Assembly: GCF_026262505.1 (NCBI RefSeq)
Contig: NC_067208.1
Location: forward strand, 18,981,962-19,045,961
Source of the DNA: Trichomonas vaginalis G3
Lineage: Eukaryota > Parabasalia > Trichomonadida > Trichomonadidae
Direction: 5' to 3'
DNA length: 64,000 nt
Positions 1 to 10,028 of this stretch are shown here, one piece after another. A program made the position numbers and the translations under genes. How positions within the stretch are numbered: position 1 is the first letter of the stretch; each line of letters opens with the position of its first letter. The notes beneath the pieces were generated by a model that was not told the origin of the DNA, did not search any database, and was given only the letters and a program-made list of their open reading frames with translations.

Positions 1-389
1 CCATAGTCTGTAATTTCAATTGTTTCATCTTCTAGTTCGTCGACAAATTCGAATACAATATCTCTTAATTTACCTTTGTTCTTATTGTTTTCAGAACAAG
101 TGACCCAACGCAAGTTTTCAAGTCTATTGTCATTTCTTATACGGTTTATATGGTCTACAAAAGGTAGATTGTTAGGGTTCGGTATAAAATGAGTTGCAAT
201 GACAACATGTTTAAGATAGTGTTTTCCACCAATCCTCATCCTAGCATATCCGTCATTTCGCTCACATTCGCTTAAAACTCTTTTTGTCTTTTTGTTTCTG
301 ACTTCAAATGACTCACAACAGTGAATTTCATATTTCTCATCTAACAAACAAGTTTCCCAACGGTCTTCTCCAACAAACTCAGCGTACAT
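1..389 (-). CDS. HNH homing-type endonuclease, 3' end outside window
   Basis: Reading left from the ATG at 389, 129 codons stay open to the window edge. The translation has an N-terminal stretch rich in aromatic and charged residues and then VDHINRIRNDNRLENLRWVT, a textbook HNH core of the kind found in phage and NCLDV homing endonucleases (HNH_3 family, often with a NUMOD4 domain). Such enzymes nick or cut DNA and can spread their own gene. It sits 42 bp downstream of the PolB pseudogene, where element B has a different gene (26801-27661), so this looks like a lineage-specific insertion. An AT-rich block with the usual element promoter look precedes the ATG. The missing C-terminus prevents a judgement on integrity, but no break is visible. 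Confidence 0.8.
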   Translation of the reverse strand, partial: MYAEFVGEDRWETCLLDEKYEIHCCESFEVRNKKTKRVLSECERNDGYARMRIGGKHYLKHVVIATHFIPNPNNLPFVDHINRIRNDNRLENLRWVTCSENNKNKGKLRDIVFEFVDELEDETIEITDY

Positions 390-430
390 TTCAAATAAAA
401 TAAAAAAAATATATTGTTTTAAAAAATGTT

Positions 431-2584
431 TTATTTCATGCAATGTTTAACTATTTCACCATCTTCCTTAACAGCCCAGTACTTACGCTTCGATATTACA
501 TGAACTTCGGAAAATACCTTATCTAGCTTAAAACAGCCCATCTTCTCACCGACCATTCCCATTTCAATGAGTTTGTTGTACCCTTCTTCGTTCGTCATGA
601 GTGCGTCAATGTTCTCATAGTAAACCTTCACTTTCGATTTGACTTCGGAGAAGAATTTGTTGTAGTTGTCAAGGACTGCCTTTGCGAACTGAGGGTAAGA
701 CCAATGTTCGACAATAGGTTTTAATGTGGTTACTAAGCCACTTTGACCTTGAGTGAATTCGTACTTCAAAACAAAAGGAGAAAACCTTTCAACAAAGTTG
801 TCGACCTTCTCATAATGTTTTACTCTTCATCTCTTGAGGTTTTTTAATGGAATATCCCCATGTCGAATTCATAAGCAATTGAGTGTCATTGCAAGTTTGG
901 GGTTTGAAGCTTTCCTAATATCATAGAGTTGTTGTATGACTTTTCCAACTGTATAGTTCCTTCCCGGGAACTCACCATCTTCGTTTGGAATTCCAGTCGG
1001 GATATATTGACAAACCTCATGTATGCAGCGTTAAGGTCGACATAGTATATCTTTTCATCTGAGTCGAACTTGTCGCAACCAATTGGTCCAGTTTGTGGAA
1101 ATTCAAGTGAGTCTTATCTTCTGAGAAACTTCTCCTGTTATCTCATAAACATCGTCGAAGCAACCTGTTTCATATAAAACCTTCTGACCTAACTCAGATG
1201 CTCTCCAATACAATTTGACGTCAATTGGATGTCTCAATGGAAGTTTGTTTATAGCATCTTGAAGTTCTTGCAACCTCATTGGAAGTTCTTCTGGTTCAGG
1301 TTGGTATCCGAACAATCCAACTCCTTGTGGAATTGTGTACTTCTTTTGTACTAGAACTTTGTCTGGAACAACTTTTGGTCTTGCTAACAGTGAAAAGTTT
1401 GTTTCGTCTTTTGGTACAAAAGTTTCTGTCAGCTTGTCATCTGGAATTGGTTCCAACAAACCTTTCTCGAAAAGAATGTTAACAGCTCTGACAATGTTGC
1501 ACTTGCCTTTCCGAACAATGGGTTTGTAAGACTTTCGTTCAACATGAAGTGGTTGTGGACAATTACAATCTTCAACCATGGTAAGTCTTTGTCAACAACA
1601 TAGTCGTCATGTGAAGAACCTTTAGCTGTAGGTATGTTGACTCGGATATTGACATTTGCCAACGGTGCAACTTTTTGCCAATTGACCTCTGAGAATGTAC
1701 CTTGTCTTCACACCATGACTCAAGATACTTCATCTTCTCTTCTGTAAACAAGACCAGAGTTCCTGAGACATGTAAGAATACAAGGTTCATATGACAATTG
1801 TTTCAATTGAATTGTAAATTCCATACCTTGTCAAGTCAATGTCAGACTTATTTATGAACGGGAAGTATCCAGCATGTTGTCTGACTGCTTGAGGGTTAGG
1901 TTGGTACCATTCGAACTTGACACTTGCAATTCCTTCAATTGCGTTCAAAATGTCTGAGTCGGAGTCAAACATTTGTTCTCTCTTTGTAGTCTTGAAAGCG
2001 TCGAGAAGTTGTGCGGCTGTTTGTTCATTGCCATGTGCATAGTATATATGACCGTCCAAATCTGTTATGGTTAGTCTGAGATTGTATCCTTTCTTATTTC
2101 CGTCTTGTATAGCAGCAAGTACACCCATAAAGCCTTCTTTGTTCTTTCCATCGTCAAAGTTTACTGTAAAGGTTTGACCTGAACCAATTTTACTTCTAAC
2201 TTCACGATACTTTTCATATGCATATCTTGTTCTTTCCATGGGAGCATGACCATCCTCTGCACTACCTTTTTTCCTTCTCAAAGGATGCAATTGTTCGTCA
2301 TGTTTCCAGTAGAATCTGGCAAAGCCGTCGTGTCCTTCAACTTGAGGTTCACTAACATCGAAAGGCATGTCCATAAGACGTTCTTCTTCTAACCTCTCTA
2401 ATCTGTTTGGATAATTGGCACGTGCTGTTTCCAAATCCATTTCGTAGCGAAGACCAGACAATTTGTCATAAACTTTTATGGGTCTTCCCTTCCTATATTT
2501 AAAATTCTTTGAAACTCTCCAACCATATCTTTCTAACTCTGCTTTTATTCTAGCAGATTTTCTGTCCATTCTATATGGGGGCAT
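431..2584 (-). pseudogene. Family B DNA polymerase, broken (element A)
   Basis: Homologous along its length to the intact 717-residue PolB at 24591-26744. It starts with the same MPPYRMDRKS at 2584 and ends with the same EIVKHCMK. The reading frame breaks several times: open pieces are 1787-2584, 1572-1790, 1429-1662, 1103-1579 and 431-769, and the stretch 770-1100 around motifs A and B is also out of frame. The motif C region (YYENIDALM) is present in the last piece. In an intact element this enzyme would replicate the element. The number of independent indels makes this copy non-functional. Confidence 0.9.
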
Positions 2585-2617
2585 TTTTATAAAAATAAAA
2601 AAAATATTTTTTTTTCT

Positions 2618-3194
2618 TTACTTTACATAACCGCCTGCTGCCATAAGTCTTTGACGCCAACCCATACCAGCTAATGAAGGTTGACTTGGTTTAGTTTGGA
2701 AACTAAACTTTGGTTTTGGTTTATCTTCAGTTTTTGGTTTTTCTTCTTCTATCGGTTTTTCGTCACTTTTTGGTTCCTCACTTTACTTCACTTGCAGGAA
2801 CAGTGTGTCGTCAACATCTTCATAAATATCATATGCCATTTGTTTTTGTTTTCCTTTCAACTTTTTGTTTTGTTGTAAAGTTTAGAATATTTCGACTCTA
2901 AGTCAATGAGATGTTCTATAATGAACTGTTGGTCAGTAAGTATACCTTCCCATCTGTTGTCTCGAAAGCTCCTTCAGACTTCAATATTTATTTGTGAGAG
3001 TCTGTTTCTTTTTGAGATACTAGCCGTTCCATTTCTATGAAAAGTGACTTTATAGTTAGGGTTTGTATTTCCAGACCTGGCACTTCTATTATTGAATTTT
3101 TCTCTTCATCTGTAAGTTCTTTGACAGGTTTTGACAATGGTTCTGAACTTTTTGTTTGTGGTGTCAAATCTACCGTTTCAACTTCTTCGGTCAT
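2618..3194 (-). pseudogene. Charged low-complexity Maverick protein, broken
   Basis: Counterpart of the intact 194-residue protein at 23977-24561. The first 50 or so residues (MTEEVETVDLTPQTKSSEP...) are nearly identical, then the frame is lost near 3080 and again near 2780-2960. The last codons (GYVK, stop) are retained at 2618. It precedes PolB in the same orientation, as in B. The leader has the same TTTTTTACTGAGATGAAATG sequence as the gene upstream. Function unknown. Confidence 0.85.
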
Positions 3195-3213
3195 TTCATC
3201 TCAGTAAAAAATT

Positions 3214-3366
3214 TTAGTTTGGTTTGTTTTCAACTGGTTGTTTAGGTTTTTTAAGTCGGTCTAAAACTTCCTGAGGTATAGGAAGAACTTGACAAACACG
3301 TTGTGTAACTGCTGGAAGCCGACAAATCCATCTTGAACCCATTTGTCTCAATGCTGTATTGTTCAT
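3214..3366 (-). CDS. Conserved 50-residue Maverick protein
   Basis: Small open frame MNNTALRQMGSRWICRLPAV..., ending VENKPN. It is kept intact in both A and B (23802-23957, 51 residues) with mostly synonymous or conservative changes, which argues it is a real gene. Basic N-terminal half, proline- and glutamine-rich C-terminus, no membrane segment. It lies between the amphipathic protein gene and the charged protein gene, all in one direction. The leader is shared exactly with the next gene (ACTGAGATGAAATG). No family recognised; a virion or packaging accessory is only a guess from position. Confidence 0.7.
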   Translation of the reverse strand: MNNTALRQMGSRWICRLPAVTQRVCQVLPIPQEVLDRLKKPKQPVENKPN

Positions 3367-3385
3367 TTCATCTCAGTAAAAAAAT

Positions 3386-3785
3386 TTACATTCCCCACGT
3401 TTGAGGCGGTTGCGGTTGGTTGTTGTTTACCCACTGTTGTGCATGGTTATATCCTCTGTTAAAGAATCTTTCACCTTGGTCCATATAGTGCCCTGCTTGG
3501 TTATAGTAGTCATTTGCTTTGTTATAGTAGTTTCCTGCTTGTCTTCCTACATTATCCATCCATCCTTGAACTTTTCCTCTTGTTTCAGGATTTGGAATAA
3601 GATTTGCTGCATCTCGTGCTACCTCCCAACCTTTCTGTACAGTTTGTATAATAGGTTGTGCTTTCTCTTTAAGTATACCTAATGTACTCAAAATCTTCCT
3701 TCCAACTCCAAATACACCTCTGGCTATTGTTCCACTGCGGGCAAAAATCTGGATGCAACTCCTGCTAATGCGCCAAATAAACCCA
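3386..3785 (-). pseudogene. Amphipathic minor virion-type protein, broken
   Basis: Counterpart of the intact 133-residue protein at 23381-23782. The ATG at 3785 and the hydrophobic glycine/alanine-rich N-terminus (MGLFGALAGVASRFLP) are present, but two small deletions around 3731-3745 throw the frame. From 3691 down the original frame is open again to the stop. It is divergent from the integrase at 3804, with 18 bp between the two start codons. Confidence 0.85.
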
Positions 3786-3803
3786 TTTCTTATGGGTTAA
3801 AAA

Positions 3804-4763
3804 ATGACGAATCCAAACAAGGACCCCTATGTTTCTAAGGCAACAAAGAAAGCACTCATGATAAAAATCTTTAGTTCAACACCAAATGCTTGGTTTATGG
3901 ATATCTTGGAAAACATTCCGAGGTATAGAGAAGATGGACCTCCATACTGGCTAATATTTGTCGGTCAAAACACAAGATACTGTGAAGCCATACCATTATG
4001 GTCCAAAAATATTTTAGATGTGAAAACTGCTTTGACAATATTCGTTGACAAATACCATCCAACAAAACTGACATCTGACTGTGAAAGTTCTTTCAAATCA
4101 GACGATATTAAAACTATCTGCGTTCAAAAAATGTAAACCAATATTTCATTGTCGACCAAAACCATTCTGCTCTTGGTGTCATTGACAGTTGTATAAAAAT
4201 CTTAAGAGACTTAAACCAACCACAAGGTGGTGAGGTAGATGAAATGTCATATGACGACAAATATAGACACTTCTCCATGGCAAAGATGAGACAAGTTTTA
4301 AATATTTACAATAGCCGTAAACAAAAAGGTTTAGGAAACCACTCTCCCGAAGAAATGAAAAACAACCCTGACTTAGAGAAAGACTATATATTTAATAGTT
4401 TAGTCAAAAGAGACAAACAAGAAAGAATGCCAGGCTTCAAACTTAAGAAAGGTGACAAAGTAAAAATAGAAATACCTAAACGCGACCCATATGAAAATAC
4501 TATTGACTATGAACAACAATGGGAACTCGACAGGTACTCGCATTCGTGTTCGTAAAAATAGAAGAAAGTATACAAGAGAATATTATGAAGTTTTAGGCAA
4601 ACATGGCAAAATGTACAGACTGCAAGCAGAAGATAAAACTACTATTGTCAGACCTCGTTTCAAACTTGTCAAAGTTCAAGGTGGTATACTTTCAAAGACA
4701 GTTCCTAACAAATATAAGACAACTCCTGACGAATATGCTAAAGAAGTTGAAAATGACGACTAA
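3804..4763 (+). pseudogene. DDE integrase (rve type), two frameshifts
   Basis: Nearly identical to the intact integrase at 22405-23364. Two single-base changes break it: one A lost in the run at about 4110-4113 and one A gained at about 4511. The catalytic region reads as in B: first Asp in WFMDI, second in TSDCES, and Asp rather than Glu at the third position (GVIDSC). It converges on the fibre gene and overlaps its last bases, the same arrangement as in B. Integrases of this type insert the linear element with 5-6 bp target duplications. Confidence 0.92.
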
Positions 4764-6041
4764 GCATTTCTATACCATGCGTAAACTGTCATGTAAGGTG
4801 CATATAGTCTTTACTTTGTCCCGTTGTTTGCGTATACCCTGAAACGCGATGTGTATGGTTTCCTCCTCCCTCAGTGTTACTCCAGTAACAATCTATAGCA
4901 AACTTAACGTTGTCTTTAACATCATATCCTTTACCTTTTATCATTCCTGACCAATCCCAATATCTATGCTTATGCCAACCTGCTTGAGATGTACTTAAAT
5001 CTATGTAGTGACTATGCGCAGGTAAATTTTCACCTGAAATCGTTTTACTTCCACCTGTTTCCTTTGAAGAGTTTGCACAATACAAAAACCTGTCGACTAT
5101 TTGAGTCCAAGTTCCAAAACCAAGTACTACTTCTGGTTTGGTAGAGTTCATTGACGTATAAATAGAACCTATAGGATATACTGTTTGAAGTATTTCTGTC
5201 TTTAACGTTTGAAGCTCTGTTTTGTCTGCTTTTTTATCTAACTCATCGTTAACATATGTTTTGTCAGCTTTGTTGTCATATAAATCTTGAGCAGTGAATT
5301 TAACTTTGTTTTCATCCTCCATGACAAAAACATTTCTACATCTAGTGTATTTCATCGTTGTTATGTCTTCATCCGATGTTAAACCTTGTGGAAAGTTAGG
5401 AGGTTTCCAATTTAATACATCCCCACCAGTTCCATCAGGTTCTTCAACCGTTCCTGCAATATTTTCTATACCAACAGTTGCGAAGAAATCGTGTGTATGT
5501 CCAACGTCACTTTTCCTGTTTAAGGTTTCTTGTAAGTTTGTAATATTTGCAATGGTATGTGTATGAGTCTTTTTAGAATATTCTTTGTCAGCTCTTGTCA
5601 CTTCACTTGACATTTTATTGTCAACATATGTTTTATCCGCTTTGTCATCTAACATTTCTTGAAGTTCATCTACGTCATAGATGTTATGTGTATGATGTTT
5701 TTGTGGGTATGTTCTATCTGTCCATGCGAGAATATAGTCTCTTGTTGCATCTACATACTCTTTGTCAGCTTTGTTGTCAATATCTGCCTTCAAAAGAAGT
5801 TCATCTATAGGTTTCTCGTTTAAAGTTCTTTTTGTTGGATTTATAAAACAGTATGGTTCTTACTGTCTTGAAACAGAAACTCGTCTGTCAATGGGTTTAT
5901 CGTCAGTTTTAAGTTTCCTTCTTTCAATGACTCAGATATCTTAGAATAGTTTGAAAAGTTTGTTGTGTTCTTATTTAGAGCTTGCAAAATGAGTTGTCGG
6001 TTGTGTTGTATTTCTCTCATAGACGCTGTTTCATTTGACAT
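4760..6041 (-). pseudogene. Phage-like trimeric fibre protein, broken
   Basis: Homologue of the intact fibre at 20945-22408. It has an N-terminal anchor (MSNETASMREIQHNRQ), repeats of the KADKxYVD / HTH type, and a C-terminal collar-like domain starting YPIGSIYTSMNSTKPE. Frames break near 5841 and again near 4805, where a C is missing before the final PPYMTVYAWYR segment. It carries only one copy of the 22-residue HTHTIANITNLQ repeat (B has four) and has a different stalk block (YILAWTDRTYPQKHHTHN) from B, so stalk modules have been exchanged. Confidence 0.9.
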
Positions 6042-6059
6042 TTTTATTCTAGATAAAAT

Positions 6060-6908
6060 ATGCTTCCAATAGAAAAAGAAAATTCAAGAGTTGCTACAAC
6101 TAAACCATTAGATGAACTTTTTACTAATGTCGGTCAAAAGTTTGAGACAGAGACCGTAAAGCATGAAGGCTATCGTTTTGACTACCCATTAAGATGGCTA
6201 AGAGACCCATCTGTCACAAAAGCTATTGGCTTTCGTAGAATGAAGTTTGTGTCTGTAGAAGATAAAAGTTTTCCATTTATTGTAAGGTTTCATATAGATT
6301 ATATATCTGAAGGGAAACGAAAAATGTGGGAAGAAATTGAGCTAATACAAGTTGACCTTTCATCTTCTCTACAGACTGCGTTAAAAAATATAGAAGATAA
6401 AATAAATTCATGTTATGCAAAATATGCTGATGAATATGCAAATACCGAGAGCACACTTTATGTGAGAATTGTATATGACAAACAAAATTCACAAGTGTCA
6501 TTTCAAATCTACGAAGACAATCCAAAGAAAGACGAACAAATATATACAGAATTCACTGCAATGTCATGGTATTATTTGCAAAGAATGTTAAATCAGAAAG
6601 TCGAACTTCCTTTAGCAAATATTTACAGTCGATATGCAAGAGATGAACCATATTTATTTAAAGATGTTTTCGACCCAGCTGCTATTATTGTTCATGCTTC
6701 ATTTTCTGGCGCCCAAAACTCTTTCTTATGCTTGGCAAATGACTTTTACGAAAAACCTACAAAGTTATATGAGCCGCCGAGTGGAAGTATTTCAGACTTT
6801 CAAGTATGGTTTACTACAGATGGAAGAAAAAGAATAATTCCATTATACCATGCGTTTTACTTAGAACTTAGTTTCATATACAACTACTATCGAACGGTAA
6901 AAATATAA
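6060..6908 (+). CDS. Conserved 282-residue Maverick protein, possible capsid-type protein
   Basis: Intact here; the equivalent in B (20079-20926) is frameshifted, B has a paralogue at 26801-27661, and C has a distant relative at 59426-60307. Shared features are YRFDYPLRW near residue 40, KAIGFRR, a middle YDKxNSxVSF strand, and a C-terminal block SFLCLANDFYE...FQVWFTTDG...IIPLYHAFYLELSFIY. Beta-rich with no membrane segment. The alternating hydrophobic C-terminus resembles that of the minor capsid candidate at 56466, but this is weak evidence. It is divergent from the fibre gene, 18 bp apart, so the two may share a promoter. Conservation in all three elements implies a core role. Confidence 0.8.
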   Translation: MLPIEKENSRVATTKPLDELFTNVGQKFETETVKHEGYRFDYPLRWLRDPSVTKAIGFRRMKFVSVEDKSFPFIVRFHIDYISEGKRKMWEEIELIQVDLSSSLQTALKNIEDKINSCYAKYADEYANTESTLYVRIVYDKQNSQVSFQIYEDNPKKDEQIYTEFTAMSWYYLQRMLNQKVELPLANIYSRYARDEPYLFKDVFDPAAIIVHASFSGAQNSFLCLANDFYEKPTKLYEPPSGSISDFQVWFTTDGRKRIIPLYHAFYLELSFIYNYYRTVKI

Positions 6909-6912
6909 TTTT

Positions 6913-7155
6913 TTAATACGGTTGAGGTGTTGGATTTGGTTGCCAACTAGACTGTGGTGCAGGTTCAGGCTGTTGTATAACAGGAGCTTGTTCTTCTGGT
7001 TCAGGGTCTTTAGGTATAATACCAACGAACTGACCTACTCTTTTACCAATATTTTTGACACCGTTCCATACTCCTCTTCCGACAGATTTTATTCCATTCC
7101 ATATACCTCTTCCAACATTTCGAAAGAAGTTTCCAATACTACTGAAGAAACCCAT
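6913..7155 (-). CDS. Small amphipathic GRGIWNG-repeat protein (80 residues)
   Basis: MGFFSSIGNFFRNVGRGIWNGIKSVGRGVWNGVKNIG is followed by a proline/glutamine-rich tail ending QPNPTPQPY. The unit VGRGxWNGxK occurs twice and would make a cationic amphipathic helix with glycine every few residues, similar in style to membrane-lytic segments of capsid-internal proteins such as adenovirus protein VI. The family is not established. The copy in B (19838) has the same body but a one-base loss near its end, giving a longer, different tail, so the A version is the ancestral form. Confidence 0.8.
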   Translation of the reverse strand: MGFFSSIGNFFRNVGRGIWNGIKSVGRGVWNGVKNIGKRVGQFVGIIPKDPEPEEQAPVIQQPEPAPQSSWQPNPTPQPY

Positions 7156-7173
7156 TTTACTATATGTAAAAAT

Positions 7174-7534
7174 CTAATGTCCGCCTAGTCTCTTACGTTT
7201 CCTGTTGAGTTCCATAGCATTCTTTAACTGGAGCTCATACATTCTGTTTCTCCTCTGGTAAAACATATTCTGGGTCAACTCCTGTGTTCGCGTCATCTGC
7301 ATAAAGTTGTTTATATCCCACTTCAGGGTTTGTATAAAACTCTTTCCATCTCATATTTGCATACCATGGTGGCAAACCTAACGCAGCGTCATTTGACATG
7401 GCAGTTTGCATTTGTACATCTGTTGGCACTTGACCATAGTTTGCCATTGCAGTTTGTATTCTAACTTCATTTGGAATATTCTCTGGGTTTGGTTGTCCAG
7501 GTTGCTGTGCATTCGCTAAGTTCTGTGCGTCCAT
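7174..7534 (-). pseudogene. Conserved small Maverick protein, frameshifted
   Basis: The 99-residue open frame MDAQNLANAQQPGQPNPENIPNE... stops early at 7235. Comparison with B (19458-19819) shows a 2-nt loss at about 7262; beyond it the other frame encodes a basic tail (YELQLKNAMELNRK..RLGGH) ending at 7174. B is broken at a different point (after NPEV), so the parent protein was about 120 residues. It contains two direct repeats of the type RIQTAMANYGQVPTDV. Function unknown. Confidence 0.75.
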
Positions 7535-7557
7535 TTAATATTAGATAAAAATATCTC

Positions 7558-7689
7558 TTACGAGTACATATACTGGACATTTGCAGGCATTGGTTCATCT
7601 TCATATTCTCTGTACTTTTCTGCCACGTCAAAGAAATAAATGACACAATGGAAAAAACCTAAAACAAGTAGTCCTATTTCAAACCACAT
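7558..7689 (-). CDS. 43-residue single-pass membrane protein
   Basis: Very small gene MWFEIGLLVLGFFHCVIYFFDVAEKY... with one clear membrane segment at residues 4-20 and an acidic, tyrosine-rich tail ending MYS. It starts inside the last codons of the methyltransferase gene (overlap 7674-7689), which suggests coupled expression. B has the same sequence at 19304-19434 but lost one G at codon 3, so only the A copy is intact. The family is unknown; a virion or host-membrane protein would fit. Confidence 0.65.
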   Translation of the reverse strand: MWFEIGLLVLGFFHCVIYFFDVAEKYREYEDEPMPANVQYMYS

Positions 7690-8491
7690 TTACTTACCAA
7701 TAAAATTTCTTTATTGTGACACTTTCTCCAGTTTATAGGACCTCTCTCATATTCTATCTTGTCATATATAAACTCATAGTCATGTATGTCCTCTAACCAT
7801 CTCATAACGGTTTCCAAACCACTTTTATCGGATGTAAAGTAAAAGCATGGATGGTTATGTAAAACGTCTAAAGTTTCTAAAGAGTCTCTCAAAGTCCAGT
7901 CTACTTGGTATTGAAAATCCCATGTGTTATAGAACGGCGGGTCCACTATAAGAAAACATTTTCCTTGTCTTTATATTTTTCATACAACTCTGTCCAATGA
8001 CATCTCACAAACTCTATACCCTCAATATATTTTTCTATGTCCTCTTTGAAAACATTTGTATAGTTAAGATATAAAACTTTTGACATAAGTGTTTCAATGT
8101 CATGAACTCTTATAGAACCACTATATAATAGTCTAGCAGATATACTATCCCAGTCTATATATTCTGCTTTTTTCAAAACCTCTCTCACAATATTTTTCTT
8201 ATCTAATGGTATACGTTCCATCTTACCTATAGGTATCTTTTCTTTTAACTCTTTCAATATATTGTTTGTGTCTGGTATATGTTTGAGACGGTCCATATAG
8301 TTGTCGAAGTCATTGCATATAATCTTTGAGTCTGGGAATATTGTATGACATAAATGGGATATATAGAAACTTCCACCGAACAAATCTACAAATGTTAGAC
8401 CATTCGGTAGTTTCTTAAGTTCTCTCAATATAATATCTTTACATCTACTCTTATTTCCAAAGAACGGTAACGGTGGTTTTGTAAAATTCAT
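7674..8491 (-). pseudogene. Dam-type DNA N6-adenine methyltransferase, one frameshift
   Basis: D12-class adenine methyltransferase of about 271 residues. Near the start is LPFFGNKSRCKD (the FxGxK SAM/DNA contact), then FVDLFGGSFY (SAM-binding FxGxG), and DPPFYNTWDF (catalytic motif IV, DPPY variant). It is the outermost gene of the element, about 160 bp from the TIR. One base is missing at about 7946, just before the DPPF motif; the B copy (18502) reads through here but is broken elsewhere. Family members methylate adenine in short DNA words. T. vaginalis DNA is known to carry N6-methyladenine. Confidence 0.9.
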
Positions 8492-8656
8492 TTATATATA
8501 ATAATAAAAATGTTTTTACCCGAAAAGTGACAGAAAAGTGACAAAACATGAAAACATATATAATTTGTGAAAAGCGACACATTATATAATGTTTTCGACC
8601 CAGAAGAAGGCTTCTTCCCAGAAGCAATGGAGGAAGAAGAAGAGTCCTCCGAATAA

Positions 8657-8722
8657 AAACTTCATTTATACTAAACATCAACATCAGGGCTAGAAGGCAC
8701 GAAGTGCCTGGAAGCCCCACTA

Positions 8723-8752
<30 letters not shown>
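8657..8752. repeat. Right terminal inverted repeat of Maverick A
   Basis: Reverse complement of the B terminus with changes: TATACTAAACATC, then GGGCTAGA, a hairpin AGGCAC-GAA-GTGCCT, then GGAAGCCCC and a T tract (8725-8752). The B terminus has a different hairpin in the same place (GGGGC-GCA-GCCC), so the stem is kept while its bases differ. Confidence 0.85.
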
Positions 8753-8753
<1 letters not shown>

Positions 8754-8943
8754 TTTAGAAGTTAAATGAAGTTAATTATAAAAAATGAATTACATTTTTC
8801 TAAAGAATATCAGTTCTAGAGATTCTTCTTTTAAAAATGCATTGTTTTGTGTGTTTGGAAGGGTAATGACAAATATAACAATTCTTTAAAAAAACAAAAT
8901 ATTGTTAATAATAAAAATATAAGAGCTTTGGAAGTATAAAAAG

Positions 8944-9468
8944 TTAAAATGGAATTGGGGTTGGTTGTGTACCTGCATTTAATTTCTTCTTTATATGATT
9001 ATATTTGAAACGACATTGAACATCAGTTCTATTTCCGAATTGAGCAGCCACTCTTGTCCAGGCTTTATTTCCATACTGCTCAACTACTTGGAGAAGTTTC
9101 TCCTCTTCTTCTTTGCTCCAATTGGATTTTGAAATTCTTGGATCAATAACTCTGTGAAATCTTTGTGAGCATTGTGCCTTTGTTCTACCATTTCCAACAA
9201 ATGTAGCAACAGCAGCCCAATTAGAATTACCTTGTTCATGAACAGCTTGTAATAATCTTTCATCCTCTTCTGGAGTCCAAGGAGTTGACCTCTGCCTTGT
9301 TCCAGATGCTTTTCCGTCGCGAAGGGCAGCTGCCGAATATAATTCTTGTGCCTTTTGATGTAAAAATTTTGGATCATAATAATTGGCTGCATTTCGTGCC
9401 ATTGCATCATCTGCTGGATCTGGAAGCTCGTGCTTGAATTGGTCACCTTCTAATGGATTATTATCCAT
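8944..9468 (-). CDS. R2R3-type Myb DNA-binding protein (host)
   Basis: 174 residues counted from the ATG at 9468; a longer frame uses a TTG codon and is not preferred. There are two Myb repeats: STPWTPEEDERLLQAV...AQCSQRFHRV and SNWSKEEEEKLLQVV...VQCRFKYNHIKKK, each with the expected tryptophans. Trichomonads have large families of such small Myb proteins, several of which bind promoter initiator and Myb-recognition elements. It probably acts in the nucleus as a transcription regulator. It is a single gene without neighbours in the same direction, and base use is richer in GC than the Mavericks. Which Myb subfamily it belongs to cannot be told. Confidence 0.92.
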   Translation of the reverse strand: MDNNPLEGDQFKHELPDPADDAMARNAANYYDPKFLHQKAQELYSAAALRDGKASGTRQRSTPWTPEEDERLLQAVHEQGNSNWAAVATFVGNGRTKAQCSQRFHRVIDPRISKSNWSKEEEEKLLQVVEQYGNKAWTRVAAQFGNRTDVQCRFKYNHIKKKLNAGTQPTPIPF

Positions 9469-9489
9469 TTCAAATTCTACACCAAACAA

Positions 9490-10028
9490 AGATGTTCAAA
9501 TAATGGCGGGATTTTTCTAAAAACAGAAAAATTAACGTTCATGTATCAAAATTTTTATACAAAGAATAATAAATATGTAAATGAATTTTTGAAAATTTTG
9601 ATTGAAAGCATCCTTTCAAAAAATATTTCTAATATCCTTCATTCACGATGATTGATTTGTTTTCATTCAGTGTAAAGATAATAATTATACACATGAGTCC
9701 ATATTGACGCATGTAGCTATCGGAAGATTTAACCCACTTAAACTATTCCATATATTGAATTCACTATTACAATTAATAGGGAATTCAGATGGAGTATACC
9801 TAAAACTTTCCAGATGAGTATACCTATCTTTCGTTAATTCAAAATAAAGAGCAATTTGTTCATGCATGTAAAAAACAAATTCATTAATAAAAGCGTGTAA
9901 AATACAGATAATTAAATTAATATTTTTATTAATATTATTAGGGGAGATTTATAAATATGAGTGATAAAAATTCTGTATTTCGAATTTTAAATTATGAAAA
10001 ACAAATAAAAATACACGAAGTATAGGAA
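9490..10028. other. Host intergenic region, nothing recognised
   Basis: AT-rich spacer between the Myb gene and the end of the aminotransferase gene, both on the minus strand. A short open frame at 9685-9867 has no conserved features and is taken as chance. Confidence 0.6.

Larger units (their letters stand above)
1..8752 (-). mobile_element. Maverick/Polinton A, partial (right-hand part)
   Basis: Contains, in the same order as element B but inverted, a methyltransferase, small virion-type proteins, fibre, integrase and PolB. The right end is at 8752 in a run of 28 T, next to a terminal sequence whose reverse complement (GGTAGTGGGGCTTCCAGG..., ATGTTTAGTATAAA) matches the termini of element B. 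The left end lies outside the window, so no target duplication can be checked. Most genes carry one or two single-base indels, so this copy is probably dead. Confidence 0.9.

Noticed and set aside
8590-8694. Short plus-strand frame MFSTQKKASSQKQWRKKKSPPN near the end of A, resembling the start of ribosomal protein S25
   Set aside because: Only 34 codons, runs into the TIR, absent from B, and the likeness rests on a few lysines and one tryptophan.
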